Program-made: the position numbers and the translations under genes | Part shown: positions 24,929 to 34,477 of the stretch, in pieces | Layout of the letters: every line of letters begins with the position of its first letter | Numbering within the stretch: position 1 is the first letter of the stretch | Notes under the pieces: model-generated | Told to the model about the DNA's origin: nothing | The model's input: the letters and a program-made list of their open reading frames with translations, nothing else | Databases searched by the model: none | DNA from: CAYNWT01 sp964450955 | GTDB taxonomy: Bacteria > Planctomycetota > Planctomycetia > Planctomycetales > Planctomycetaceae | NCBI GenBank assembly: GCA_964450955.1 | Contig: CAYVFI010000022.1 | Span: 57,263-121,262 of the forward strand | Length of the DNA: 64,000 nucleotides | Direction of reading: 5' to 3'

Positions 24929-25503
24929 ATGAACCCTGGTCACGAGCTATTAGTCGTCTCCGGTCCCAACGGCTCGGGGAAAACGACGTTGGCCGAGTTC
25001 TATTCGGCCGATTTTGGCTACCCGTACCTCGGGGCCGACAAGATTGCTGCGGAGTTGTCGCCTGCTGATCCTGCGTCACAAAGCGTCACAGCGAGTCGAG
25101 AGTTCAGTCGTCGATTGAAATCCGCAGTCTCGAACGACCGGAGCATCTGGTTGAGTCGACATTGTCCGGCAGGACTTTCGTGCGGACAATTCGTTCCGCG
25201 CGTGCCGCGGGGTTTCGGATTTCGATTGTGCATCTGTTTCTTAGCTCCGCAGACATGTGTGTTGCCCGCGTGGCTGAACGCGTACAGAAAGGCGGGCACC
25301 ACGTCCCGGAAGTGGATGTTCGCCGCCGATTCGACCGATGCGCAAAGAACTTCTGGCATTTGTACCGGCCGCTCTGTGATCGTTGGACGTTGATGTACAA
25401 TGCTACCAAGGCTGCGGATGTGGTTGCGACGGGTTCGGATAGCACGCACACAGTTTTGGACCCCCAATTGTTTGGTTCGTTTAAACAGATAGCCAACTCA
25501 TGA
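24929..25503 (+). pseudogene. Zeta-toxin-like P-loop kinase, frameshifted
   Basis: The first part (MNPGHELLVVSGPNGSGKTT, then YPYLGADKIAAELSP) has the Walker A motif and the zeta-toxin-like N-terminus. Near 25147-25150 the frame shifts: the expected continuation VESTLSGRTFVRTIRSARAA, then MCVARVAERVQKGGHHVPE, is read in another frame to the TGA at 25501-25503. One missing base would explain it. Either the gene is dead or the read contains an error. The intact family phosphorylates small molecules or sugar nucleotides. The TGA overlaps the next start (ATGA). Confidence 0.7.
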
Positions 25504-25697
25504 TTGACTCTGTCCCAAGCACGGATGTCTCAGATCACTTCGATCGCTTGATCCAGTTGGCTCGGACAGCAGTCCGCGCGGCACAACAAGACAGCCGCGA
25601 CAAGGGTGTTGCGAACGTCTACTCGTTTGATGGCAGGCTATACTACGAACTTCCGACGGGCGAACTGTCGTTGACGCCACCACCGTCGGTGGGCTGA
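25500..25697 (+). CDS. Small partner protein of the zeta-like gene
   Basis: This 65-residue acidic protein (helical DHFDRLIQLARTAVRAAQQD, then a beta pair around NVYSFDGRLYYELPTGE) starts inside the stop of the upstream P-loop gene (ATGA overlap), a sign of translational coupling. Small proteins of this shape accompany zeta-toxin-like kinases and may act as antitoxins. This is inference from context; no binding motif is recognisable. Confidence 0.6.
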   Translation: MIDSVPSTDVSDHFDRLIQLARTAVRAAQQDSRDKGVANVYSFDGRLYYELPTGELSLTPPPSVG

Positions 25698-25743
25698 TAT
25701 CTGATCTAATCAATTGGCACATATACATATAGGACTGTTGGAA

Positions 25744-26778
25744 ATGAGAATCGCACTGCTGCTTGCCGTTTTTGCATCGCCTGTTGCGGCTCAGGAACTC
25801 TACGTTTCTGATGCCAGTAAAATTGTTGGGACCTACAAGCCGGCGAAGAGTGATCACTCGCCGAAAGCGATGGCTGCTGCGGCTGATGCGTTTGCGAAGT
25901 CGCTGAATGATGGGCAGCGGAAGAAACTTCTTAGCCAGTTGAAAACGCCCGTTCGTCGTCAATGGACGAATCTTCCCGCGCGGAAAGATGCGGACGGGGT
26001 TCGTATGGGTGATTTGAATGAGGCTCAAATCAAGGCGGCGTGCAATCTGATGGCGGCTTTGCTTAGTGAGCAGGGCTACAACAAGATGCGGAACATTATG
26101 TTGGCCGACGATCAGTTGCTGCGGAACGGTCAGCCTCGACCGGGTTTTGCAACCGAGAACTTTTCGCTGGTCATCTTTGGTGAGCCATCGGCGACGAAGC
26201 CGTGGGGCTTTCAACTGGATGGACATCACGTTGGCGTGAATGTGTCGGTTGAAGGTGAGAAGGTCGGCATGTCGCCCAGCTTTATCGGCACACAGCCGGA
26301 GGCGTTCAAAATCGCGACCACTGAGTTCCAACCTTTTGCGGGCGAGGTTGGCGATGCGTACAAGCTCATGGCGAGCCTAAACGACGAACAAAAAGCGAAG
26401 GCTGTTCTCGCGGGCAAGCGAGGAAAAATCAGCTTTGGTCCGGGCGCGGATGGGAATGTTGCGAAGCCGAAAGGTGTCGCGTGTTCGACTTTTGACGACA
26501 AGCAAAAGGCGGTTCTCATGTCACTGATCGGACAGTGGGTTGGGGACCTGCCACCAAAGCAGGCGCAGGCTCGCATGAAGAAGCTGGAGAGTGAAATCGA
26601 TAAGATGACGTTTGCTTGGAACGGGCCGACTCGGCCAAAGAGCGATATCTCGTACTACATCACGGGGCCGAGTTTGATTATCGAATACGCTTGCCAGGAT
26701 CTGGGCGGCGATCCGCTGGCCCATTTGCACTCGATGTATCGGGATCCGACCAACGAGTACGGCGGGCAGATGAAGTAG
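25744..26778 (+). CDS. Exported DUF3500 family protein
   Basis: The 344-residue protein has an N-terminal signal peptide (MRIALLLAVFASPVAAQ), then a domain ending in SYYITGPSLIIEYACQDLGG and HLHSMYRDPTNEYG, which is characteristic of DUF3500. The function of this family is unknown. ATG 25744 gives the signal peptide; the frame upstream is open for ten more codons without a sensible start. It stands 46 nt after the small partner gene. Confidence 0.85.
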   Translation: MRIALLLAVFASPVAAQELYVSDASKIVGTYKPAKSDHSPKAMAAAADAFAKSLNDGQRKKLLSQLKTPVRRQWTNLPARKDADGVRMGDLNEAQIKAACNLMAALLSEQGYNKMRNIMLADDQLLRNGQPRPGFATENFSLVIFGEPSATKPWGFQLDGHHVGVNVSVEGEKVGMSPSFIGTQPEAFKIATTEFQPFAGEVGDAYKLMASLNDEQKAKAVLAGKRGKISFGPGADGNVAKPKGVACSTFDDKQKAVLMSLIGQWVGDLPPKQAQARMKKLESEIDKMTFAWNGPTRPKSDISYYITGPSLIIEYACQDLGGDPLAHLHSMYRDPTNEYGGQMK

Positions 26779-26805
26779 AGCTCGTTGGAAGTGGGCAGAT
26801 GCAGG

Positions 26806-27693
26806 CTAGCCGGGAAGAGAACCACCGGCGCGTTGCGTTAGGCGTTCGGTTACGAAGTTAACGAAGGTGCGCGTGGCGGAGTTCGCTGAAGACCATTCGC
26901 AATGTAGTCGCAGGTCGATGTCGGGCAGCGCGGGCAGAAGATCGTGTTCAACAACGCGCAAATCCTGAGGAACCGCGCTGCGGGCCAGGACGGTGATTCC
27001 CATCCCGGTCGATACCGCCGCACAGACTGCACCGTAGCTACTGCTAGTGAGCCGCAGTGCCCATGTTCGGTGCGCGGTGGCCAGAACGCGTTGCAAGGTG
27101 TCGCGGTAAATGCATGGATCCGGAGCGGCAATGATTTGCAGTTCGGCGTCTGGTTCAGATGGGAATCGGTAGTCGGGGTTCGAGACCCAGACCAGCGGTT
27201 CCCTGCGCAGTTGTTTGCCGGCCGGTTCTGATCGATCGTGTAAAGCGATGACCAGGTCATAGTCGGTGATATTGGCCAGCAAAGTTTTGCTGAGTTCGCA
27301 TTCAACTTCGATCACCACTCCGGGGTGTGTTTGAGAGAACACGCCGACAAGCTGTGGCAGGATGGAAATTGTGAACTCGTGCGGCAGGCCCAGCCGCAGG
27401 GCTCCGGTGATGTCTGGCGTGGTCAGCTTGGTGACGACTTCGTCATTCAATGTGACGATACGGCGTGCGTAGTCCAGCAGAGTTTGGCCGGCGGGGGTGA
27501 ATTCAAGGTGTCGGCGGTCTCTTAGAATGAGAGACAGGCCCAGCACCTGCTCAATCCGCTTAACCTGTTGGCTGACAGTAGGTTGTGTCAATCCTAACGC
27601 ATCGGCGGCATTGGTAAATCCGCCAAAGTCGGCGATTGCAACCAGTGTGCGAAGTGCGGCAGGCGGTAGATTTTCGGGTATTGATGCTTGCAT
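26806..27693 (-). CDS. LysR family transcriptional regulator
   Basis: An N-terminal winged helix-turn-helix (TLVAIADFGGFTNAADALGL, TQPTVSQQVKRIEQVLGL) is followed by a substrate-binding domain, a normal LysR layout of about 295 residues. The start could be here or seven codons earlier (27714). It is divergent to gcvP; GcvA, the E. coli regulator of glycine cleavage, is also LysR-type, so control of gcvP is a reasonable but unproven idea. Confidence 0.9.
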   Translation of the reverse strand: MQASIPENLPPAALRTLVAIADFGGFTNAADALGLTQPTVSQQVKRIEQVLGLSLILRDRRHLEFTPAGQTLLDYARRIVTLNDEVVTKLTTPDITGALRLGLPHEFTISILPQLVGVFSQTHPGVVIEVECELSKTLLANITDYDLVIALHDRSEPAGKQLRREPLVWVSNPDYRFPSEPDAELQIIAAPDPCIYRDTLQRVLATAHRTWALRLTSSSYGAVCAAVSTGMGITVLARSAVPQDLRVVEHDLLPALPDIDLRLHCEWSSANSATRTFVNFVTERLTQRAGGSLPG

Positions 27694-27705
27694 AACAATA
27701 ATGCA
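27689..27705. promoter_or_regulatory. Dyad TGCAT-N7-ATGCA at the LysR start
   Basis: A perfect 5-bp dyad with a 7-bp spacer overlaps the likely start codon of the LysR gene. Interrupted dyads of this type are typical LysR binding sites, and autoregulation would be natural. The arms are short, so chance cannot be excluded. Confidence 0.35.
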
Positions 27706-27943
27706 TGTAAACATATGCGGTATTGATTTTCAATATGGCACTCAGAGGCGTAGAGTCGTCGATGAGAAATCAGGCCGTTGTCGCGAGCCTCGGGTCTCGG
27801 AACCACAGTGGGTTCGAGGGCTTTGGTTTGCATTCTGGCGAGCGGGTTGGAGCCTGTTTGCCACGGCGGTTTGTTGAAGCGTTCGGTTACGAATTGGCTT
27901 TGGGGCCCGAGGCTATCGCGGCTCAATAGGGTATGGCGGAGAA

Positions 27944-30820
27944 ATGCAGATGACATCGACACACGCACTTGAAAATCACGACGACTTCATTGGTCGGCAC
28001 ATCGGGCTGGACGAGCAAGCTCGCGCGGAGATGTTGGGCCAGTTGGGTGTTGGTTCGATGGACGAACTGATGGAGCAGGTGGTGCCTGCCAATATTCGTG
28101 TAGCAAAGCGCGACAACCAGCCGGCGCATACAGAGGCGGCAACGGTTGAGCGGCTGAAAGAGTTCGCGGCAAAGAACCGAGTGTTCAAGTCGTTCATCGG
28201 CGCGGGCTACTATGGCAACTACACGCCGCCCGTGATTCAGCGAAACGTGCTTGAGAACCCGGCGTGGTATACGGCTTACACTCCGTACCAGCCAGAGATT
28301 TCACAGGGCCGACTGGAAGCACTGCTGACGTTCCAGACGATGGTTTCTGATCTGACCGGTCTGGAGATTGCGAACGCATCGCTGTTGGACGAAGCAACGG
28401 CGGCCGCGGAAGCCATGGCTCTGGCGCTGCGTGTGAGCAAGAACAAAGACAGCAACACGTTCTTTGTTTCATCGGACGTGCATCCGCAGACGATCGCTGT
28501 TTTGGAAACGCGAGCCAAGCCGATTGAAGTTGAGATCGTGATTGGCGATGCGAGCGACGTGGAATCGTTAAACTGCTTCGGCGCGCTGTTTCAGTATCCG
28601 GGCACCAGTGGTGAAATCACTGACTTCAGCGCGGCTGTGGATGCGGTTCATGAGCAGAAGGGTCTGGTCATTTTCGCGGCCGACTTATTGGCTCTGACAT
28701 TGCTGAAGTCACCGGGTGAAATGGGAGCCGACATCGCGATCGGTTCGACTCAGCGGTTTGGCGTGCCGATGTTTTTCGGCGGACCGCACGCGGCTTACAT
28801 GTCGACCAGTGGAGCTCACAAGCGCGCGTTGCCGGGTCGGTTGATTGGTGTCTCAATTGACTCCCACGGCGACACGGCTTACCGCATGGCTTTGCAAACG
28901 CGCGAACAGCACATCCGCCGAGACCGCGCGACCAGCAATATTTGTACGGCTCAGGCGCTGCTGGCGATCACGGCTGGACTTTACGCGTGCTATCACGGGC
29001 CAGAAGGACTGAAGCGTATCGCGTCGCGCGTGCATCGGTTTACTTCGATATTGGCGGAAGGTTTGAACCGGCTTGGGTTTGAGATCGTGAACGAGCGCTG
29101 GTTCGACACGTTGACTGTGCGGGTTCCGGACGCGGAGAAGGTTCACTCAGCGGCGACTGCTGCGGAGATGAACTTCCGGCGCGTGGCTTCTGACTTGGTT
29201 GGCTTGTCGATTGATGAAACGACAACTCGGGCGGATGTCGAAGCGGTGTTGGCGTGCTTTGCCAATGGGCAGGCAGTTCCGGCGTTCGACGAACTTGATG
29301 CAACTGTGATTGCTGATGTCGCGAGCGAGTTTGTTCGTGAGTCGGAATACCTGACGCATCCCGTGTTCCATCAGTATCGAACTGAGACGGAGATGCTGCG
29401 GTATCTTCGCAGGCTGGCGGATAAGGATCTGGCTTTGGATCGTACGATGATCCCACTGGGTTCGTGCACGATGAAGCTGAATTCAACGACTGAGATGACG
29501 GCCGTGACGTGGCCGGAGTTCGCCGGCATCCATCCGTATGCTCCGAGTGATCAGACGGTTGGCTATGCAGAGATGATTGACGAACTGGAAGCCATGTTGT
29601 GCGACGCGACTGGTTACGACGCCGTGTCGCTGCAACCGAACGCGGGTTCGCAGGGTGAGTACGCTGGCCTTCTCGCGATCCAGGCTTACAACGACAGTCG
29701 CGGTCAATCGCATCGCAACGTGTGCCTGATTCCAATGTCGGCACACGGAACGAACCCCGCGTCGGCGAAGATGGCGGGCATGGATATTGTCGTCGTGAAG
29801 TGCGACGACGATGGCAACGTGGATATGGTGGATCTGACCGCGAAGGCGGAAGAGCACAGCGAGAACCTGGCCGCGATCATGATTACGTATCCGTCGACGC
29901 ACGGTGTGTTCGAAGAGCAAGTGACGGAACTGTGCGAGACCATCCACAAGCACGGCGGGCAGGTTTACATTGACGGTGCGAACCTGAACGCTCAGGTTGG
30001 GCTATCAGAACCGGGCAAGTTCGGCGGTGACGTGTCGCACCTGAATTTGCACAAGACGTTTTGCATTCCGCACGGCGGTGGCGGTCCGGGTGTCGGACCG
30101 GTTGCGGTTCGCGAACATCTGGCTCCGTTCCTGCCAGGCTGCCCGCTGGCGAAAGAAGAACAAGCGGTCGGACCAGTCTCTGCAGCCAAGTGGGGCAGCG
30201 CGGGAATTCTGCCGATTTCGTGGTCGTATATCTACATGATGGGCGACACCGGCCTGCGAATGGCCAGCGAGAACGCAATCCTGGGAGCCAACTACATTGC
30301 GGCTCGACTGAAGGACCACTACCCGGTTCTTTACACCGGTGCGAATGACCGGGTCGCTCACGAGTGCATTATCGACGTGCGACCGCTGAAGGATTCGGCC
30401 GGCATCGCGGTTGATGACATTGCCAAGCGGTTGATGGACTACGGGTTCCATGGTCCGACCATGTCGTTCCCGGTTCCCGGCACGCTGATGATTGAACCGA
30501 CCGAAAGTGAATCGCAGGCGGAACTCGATCGGTTCTGCGACGCGATGATTCAGATCCGCAAGGAAGTCCAGATGGTTGAAGACGGAACGTGGGACGCGGA
30601 CGACAACCCGCTGAAGCACGCTCCGCATACCGCGTTCGCAATTGCGTCTGACGATTGGAGCCACGCGTACTCGCGACAGATCGCGGCGTATCCGGTTCCG
30701 TCGTTGAAGGCTCAGAAGTACTTCCCGGCGGTAGGGCGAATCGATCAGGTTTACGGTGACCGCAATTTGATTTGCAGTTGTCCGGCAATTGAAGAGTACG
30801 AGGCTGTGGCGGCGGAGTGA
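27944..30820 (+). CDS. gcvP: Glycine dehydrogenase (P-protein), single chain
   Basis: The 958-residue P-protein combines the two halves that are separate genes in some bacteria. It decarboxylates glycine with PLP and passes the aminomethyl group to the H-protein lipoate. The N-terminal part has FIGAGYYGNYTPPVIQRNVL; the PLP lysine lies in LNLHKTFCIPHGGGGPG (Lys704). No gcvT or gcvH lies nearby, so the rest of the complex is encoded elsewhere. Either of two close ATG codons (27944, 27950) may be used. Confidence 0.96.
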   Translation: MQMTSTHALENHDDFIGRHIGLDEQARAEMLGQLGVGSMDELMEQVVPANIRVAKRDNQPAHTEAATVERLKEFAAKNRVFKSFIGAGYYGNYTPPVIQRNVLENPAWYTAYTPYQPEISQGRLEALLTFQTMVSDLTGLEIANASLLDEATAAAEAMALALRVSKNKDSNTFFVSSDVHPQTIAVLETRAKPIEVEIVIGDASDVESLNCFGALFQYPGTSGEITDFSAAVDAVHEQKGLVIFAADLLALTLLKSPGEMGADIAIGSTQRFGVPMFFGGPHAAYMSTSGAHKRALPGRLIGVSIDSHGDTAYRMALQTREQHIRRDRATSNICTAQALLAITAGLYACYHGPEGLKRIASRVHRFTSILAEGLNRLGFEIVNERWFDTLTVRVPDAEKVHSAATAAEMNFRRVASDLVGLSIDETTTRADVEAVLACFANGQAVPAFDELDATVIADVASEFVRESEYLTHPVFHQYRTETEMLRYLRRLADKDLALDRTMIPLGSCTMKLNSTTEMTAVTWPEFAGIHPYAPSDQTVGYAEMIDELEAMLCDATGYDAVSLQPNAGSQGEYAGLLAIQAYNDSRGQSHRNVCLIPMSAHGTNPASAKMAGMDIVVVKCDDDGNVDMVDLTAKAEEHSENLAAIMITYPSTHGVFEEQVTELCETIHKHGGQVYIDGANLNAQVGLSEPGKFGGDVSHLNLHKTFCIPHGGGGPGVGPVAVREHLAPFLPGCPLAKEEQAVGPVSAAKWGSAGILPISWSYIYMMGDTGLRMASENAILGANYIAARLKDHYPVLYTGANDRVAHECIIDVRPLKDSAGIAVDDIAKRLMDYGFHGPTMSFPVPGTLMIEPTESESQAELDRFCDAMIQIRKEVQMVEDGTWDADDNPLKHAPHTAFAIASDDWSHAYSRQIAAYPVPSLKAQKYFPAVGRIDQVYGDRNLICSCPAIEEYEAVAAE

Positions 30821-30826
30821 GGTCCC

Positions 30827-32056
30827 CTAACGGCCCAGCAGTTCCAGTCTTGGCTTTGATGGTTGCTGATAGCCTGAAAACGTCTCTGCGACGCCGATTA
30901 TGATCTCGTTCTTGCCGTCATCGTCCCAATCGATGACGGCAAGGGAATCGAGTCGGGTGTTGGGGTCTTGAACCGTGAATAGCACGCGAGGTTTATCGAA
31001 GTCAGGTGCGCCCCGTTTGTTCTTGTTGGGGAACCAGACCAGCGAATGGCTCCATTTGGAGCTCGACTTTTCTGGTTCTTTGACGAAGTGTGGGTACACA
31101 CTAACGGTCTTTATCGCGATGGCATCCGTCGTGCCATTGCCGTCCCAGTCGCGGAATCGCACAAACGGGAAGCTGACAGTGGTAGTGGTGTAATCACCCG
31201 TGGGGTTCACCTGTCTGGGCTTCGTTGGCTTCCCAAGTTGTGCATTCGATGCGGCCAGTTTGAACAAGAGGTTGTTGGGCTTGCGGAAATCGTATTCCCA
31301 GCGAGCCTTCCCTTCCTGTGGATAGTCGCGGTTCCACTTTGCCAGGTCGAAGCGATTGAGATTCTGGTAAACCAGTATCTCCGATGTACCCATTAGCAAA
31401 TCTTGTTTGCCGTCGCCGTCCCAGTCCAGAATATTCGGAAAGGTGACTCGCCGTTGCAGCAGAAGAGGATGCAGCATGACTTCGCCCCACCCGTCGAGGG
31501 ACGTTGCATTCTTCTTCGCGGACTCCAATGCTTCGTAGTAGGACTGATCCCGAAATTGCACCGTCTGAATTTCGCCGAACAGTCCGTCTGGCTTGCCCAG
31601 CCAAACATGGAACGCGTAAGGCGCGCAGCAGTTCGAGCCTGAGATCAGGTCGACGATTCCATCGCCGTTGAAGTCCGCCAACTGCGGAACAAACACGCCG
31701 CGCGATCAGCCGCCGGGAATGCGTGCTGACGGGACTTTCTCGTCCAGCCAGTAGCCATCGCCGTACTGGGGGTTTGTTCTTGTGCCAATGTTTCGAAATA
31801 CGCGAAGTCGGCCTCGGGTGTCTTTGGCATTGTGCCGTGTTCCGACCAGGAGGCTGACTTTGTCATCGCCAGGCAGCTTGCCGAAGGTCGGGTACAGTGC
31901 GAGTGCGGTCGCCGCGAGGTCCTTCAGGATGACTGACTTGCTGGTGAGTTCAGGCGCTGGCTCCTGGGCCCTCGCAACCGGGTTCGCGCCGGCTATGAGG
32001 ATCAGGGCGACTAGAGTTTTCCGAGCATCGAGAGGAATAAGCGGTCGGGTCGTCAT
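30827..32056 (-). pseudogene. Exported FG-GAP/VCBS repeat protein, one in-frame TGA
   Basis: Read from ATG 32056 the protein starts with a signal-peptide-like stretch (TLVALILIAGANPVARAQ), then FG-GAP-type beta-propeller blades with DxDxDG-like calcium loops (DFNGDGIVDL, DWDGDGKQDLL, DWDGNGTTDA, DWDDDGKNEII). A TGA at 31706-31708 interrupts the frame after VPSARIPGG and the frame continues directly with SRGVFVPQLADFNGDG. No frameshift is needed. The site may be a nonsense mutation or recoded as selenocysteine. If read through, the product is about 409 residues. Confidence 0.65.
31673..31690 (-). promoter_or_regulatory. SECIS-like hairpin downstream of the FG-GAP TGA
   Basis: On the - strand, starting 16 nt after the TGA, GT(T)CCGC and GCGGAC form a six-pair stem with one bulged T, closed by the loop AGTTG. 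A bulged U and a GU in the apical loop are features of bacterial SECIS elements. Spacing is slightly longer than in E. coli fdhF. Because the region is also coding, the hairpin may be chance. Confidence 0.35.
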
Positions 32057-32617
32057 GAGTCGGCCCCATGATGAGTTGGTTCTTCAGGATCTTACGACCG
32101 CGGGGCACGTTTTGTGGGTCGCGTTTGTCCATGTTCTTTGCCGAGTCAGCTCGCGCCTAGTCCGAGGATTGTCGGCTTGATCGAGCCAGCTATTGGATTC
32201 ACAAAGATTTGCGGTGGGGAAACGCCTTCTGCCAAGAGGATTGATGGCTGATTTGCCTGCGGGGTACTCTGCGGGGGCGTTCAGTTCCGTGGAGCCAAAC
32301 GATTGGGCAAACGAGCAAAAAATCAGTTCGCCCAGAGCCTCCTGAGCGGCAGTCGAACCTGGGCGGTCGGATTCAGAACGGTGACTAGCGCCAAAACGGC
32401 TCATTGGATAACGGCTGGCCTCCTGGGGCTGGGAAGCGCGAAAAACCCCGTTTCCGGCTTGTGAGAAAAGGGAGTTACCCAAACCCACACTGCTTGCCAG
32501 TTACGGAACCGGAAGCGAGAATCAGATGAGCTTGGGTAGTTCCTAAGCGATTTGTCCGCCGATTCTGACGATGAGTTTTGGTGGATTGGATTCTTCGAAC
32601 ACGTCGCTGGTGGTTCC
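32057..32617. other. Divergent intergenic region upstream of the respiratory operon
   Basis: These 561 bases lie between the FG-GAP gene (-) and the Rieske gene (+). I find no gene with family support; a frame open from 32552 into the Rieske gene is unlikely to be coding because the natural MAKLSTAEK start is at 32618. The promoter of the 17-kb respiratory operon should be here, but no strong -35/-10 pair is recognisable by eye. Confidence 0.5.
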
Positions 32618-33610
32618 ATGGCAAAGCTCTCGACAGCCGAGAAGATTGCTCTCGCACGTAAGCAAGGTGCTTCCGGTGGCGGAGGTGGCTCCGCGCCTGC
32701 AGAAGAACCAGCCCCCGCTGCAGAAGCTCCTGCTCCAGCCGCAGCACCAAGTGGCAAGAAGCTTTCGCCACTGGAGCTGGCTCGGCAACAAGGCGCGTCA
32801 GGAGCGAAGGCAGCACCGGCAGCCCCGAGTGGTAAAAAGCTTTCACCGCTGGAGTTGGCTCGGCAGCAGGGTGGCGGAGCAGGTTCTGCCCCGGCCGCGG
32901 CCGCAGACAAGCCTGCAGTGGCGAAGAAAGCGGATCCGAAACCGGCAGTATCCGTAGAGGGTAAGTCGGTTCAGGAAATGATTGAGGCGGCTCGGAAGCC
33001 GGACATCGAATCCAACAAACCGAAACTACCCAAACTGCCAAAGAAAACTTTGCCAGCGGCTCGAAAGCCGGCGCCAAAGAAGAAGGCGGCTCCGGATGAG
33101 TCTCGTCGAGGAATCCTTGGGGGCTTGGTAATCACTCCGTTTCTGGCCGCGTGGGGCCTACTTGGCGCAGCAACGGGTGCGTTTAGCCTCGGCATCGCTC
33201 GGTTTATGATGCCCAACGTGCTTGTTGAACCTCCGACGAAATTCAAAATTGGAACGCCGGGCGACTTCCCGCCTGAGACAGTGATTACGAAATTCAAAGC
33301 TGAACGCGGTATCTGGGTGGTCAACACCAACAGCTACAACGGCGAGCAGGTCATCTACGCTCTTGCATCGGTCTGCACTCACTTGGGTTGCACGCCGAAC
33401 TGGCTTGAGGGCGAGCAAAAATACAAGTGCCCGTGCCATGGTTCGGGTTTCTATAAGAGTGGCATCAACTTCGAAGGTCCGGCACCTCGACCGCTTGAGC
33501 GTGTTGGCCTGGCATTGGCTTCTGATGGAATGCTTGAGGTCGACAAGAGTCTCAAATTTCAGCAGGAAATGGGTCAGTGGGAAGATGGTGCATCGTATGT
33601 ACCGGTTTAA
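32618..33610 (+). CDS. Rieske iron-sulfur protein with repetitive N-terminus
   Basis: The 330-residue protein carries the [2Fe-2S] domain at the C-terminus: CTHLGC (Cys253, His255, disulfide Cys258) and CPCHGSGF (Cys271, disulfide Cys273, His274). A membrane helix lies at about 165-190. The first 150 residues are a cytoplasmic, Ala/Pro/Lys-rich extension with two copies of SGKKLSPLELARQQG and a diverged third (STAEKIALARKQG). Typical Rieske proteins are 160-200 residues. It opens the bc-type complex operon. Confidence 0.93.
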   Translation: MAKLSTAEKIALARKQGASGGGGGSAPAEEPAPAAEAPAPAAAPSGKKLSPLELARQQGASGAKAAPAAPSGKKLSPLELARQQGGGAGSAPAAAADKPAVAKKADPKPAVSVEGKSVQEMIEAARKPDIESNKPKLPKLPKKTLPAARKPAPKKKAAPDESRRGILGGLVITPFLAAWGLLGAATGAFSLGIARFMMPNVLVEPPTKFKIGTPGDFPPETVITKFKAERGIWVVNTNSYNGEQVIYALASVCTHLGCTPNWLEGEQKYKCPCHGSGFYKSGINFEGPAPRPLERVGLALASDGMLEVDKSLKFQQEMGQWEDGASYVPV

Positions 33611-33658
33611 ATATCGGGCGATTGAAGTTCACTTGGCACCGATCAGGGTTAGCTAACC

Positions 33659-34432
33659 GTGTCTGTCGGCGAATACATCCGTAACTCACAGATTTGGAAG
33701 AGCATCTTCCGCCATCCGGCTCCTTACGACAGGAGAAACCGGGTTGTTGTGATGCTTACCAACTTCTTTCTTCACCTTCACCCGGTGTCGATTAAGCAAC
33801 AAGGTATCGCCCTGTCCTACACATGGTGCATGGGGGGCATTACGTTCTTCCTGTTCCTCGTGGAAGCGATCACCGGCGTTTTGTTGATGTTCTACTATCG
33901 ACCGACATTGGAGTGGGCATTTTACGACATACAGGCGTTGCGCGACGTTCAGACACTGGGGATCATGCGCGAAATCCACCGCTGGGGTGCGCACGCGATG
34001 GTCATTACCGTCTGGTTGCACATGTATCGCGTATTCCTCACGGGCAGTTACAAGCCGCCTCGTGAGTTCAACTGGGTGATCGGCGTTTTATTGTTGGTAC
34101 TTACGTTGTTGTTGTCCTTTACCGGGTATTTGTTGCCATGGGACCAGTTGGCCATTTGGGCCATCACGGTGGGTTCTAACATGGCTCGAGCGACCCCGGT
34201 GTTGGGGCATGAGGGGCCCGGTTTTCAGCTACTGAACCTCGGTGGCTACGACCTGATCACCAATGCAAGCGACGCGCGTTTTATTCTTTTGGGTGGGAGA
34301 TTCGTCGGTGAGGCGACTCTCAACCGCTTTTATATTCTTCACTGCGTTGCGATTCCGTTAGTGGTTGCGGGTTTGATTGCGATCCACTTCTGGCGAGTCC
34401 GCAAAGACGGTGGTATCAGCCAGCCTCTGTAG
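33659..34432 (+). CDS. Cytochrome b, N-terminal (b6-like) subunit
   Basis: The 257-residue GTG-started protein provides the four-helix haem-b domain. Haem ligands are His107 and His121 in helix B (REIHRWGAHAMVITVWLHMY) and His228 and His243 in helix D (FYILHCVAIPLVVAGLIAIH). The 15-residue step in helix D is that of cytochrome b6 rather than mitochondrial cytochrome b. Qo-site residues continue in the next gene, so cytochrome b is split. Confidence 0.95.
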   Translation: MSVGEYIRNSQIWKSIFRHPAPYDRRNRVVVMLTNFFLHLHPVSIKQQGIALSYTWCMGGITFFLFLVEAITGVLLMFYYRPTLEWAFYDIQALRDVQTLGIMREIHRWGAHAMVITVWLHMYRVFLTGSYKPPREFNWVIGVLLLVLTLLLSFTGYLLPWDQLAIWAITVGSNMARATPVLGHEGPGFQLLNLGGYDLITNASDARFILLGGRFVGEATLNRFYILHCVAIPLVVAGLIAIHFWRVRKDGGISQPL

Positions 34433-34477
34433 GGGTTGGTTGTCGAGTGAGTTCACAACGGCAGGTTTCAGAGCACA

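Noticed and set aside
26840..27893. Shared 15-mer GCGTTCGGTTACGAA near 26845 and 27879 as flanking repeats of a mobile element
   Set aside because: One copy is within the coding end of the LysR gene; a single short match without terminal structure is not enough.
27723..27943. Glycine riboswitch upstream of gcvP
   Set aside because: I found no tandem aptamer-like conserved core in this leader; it only carries a GC-rich non-coding stretch.
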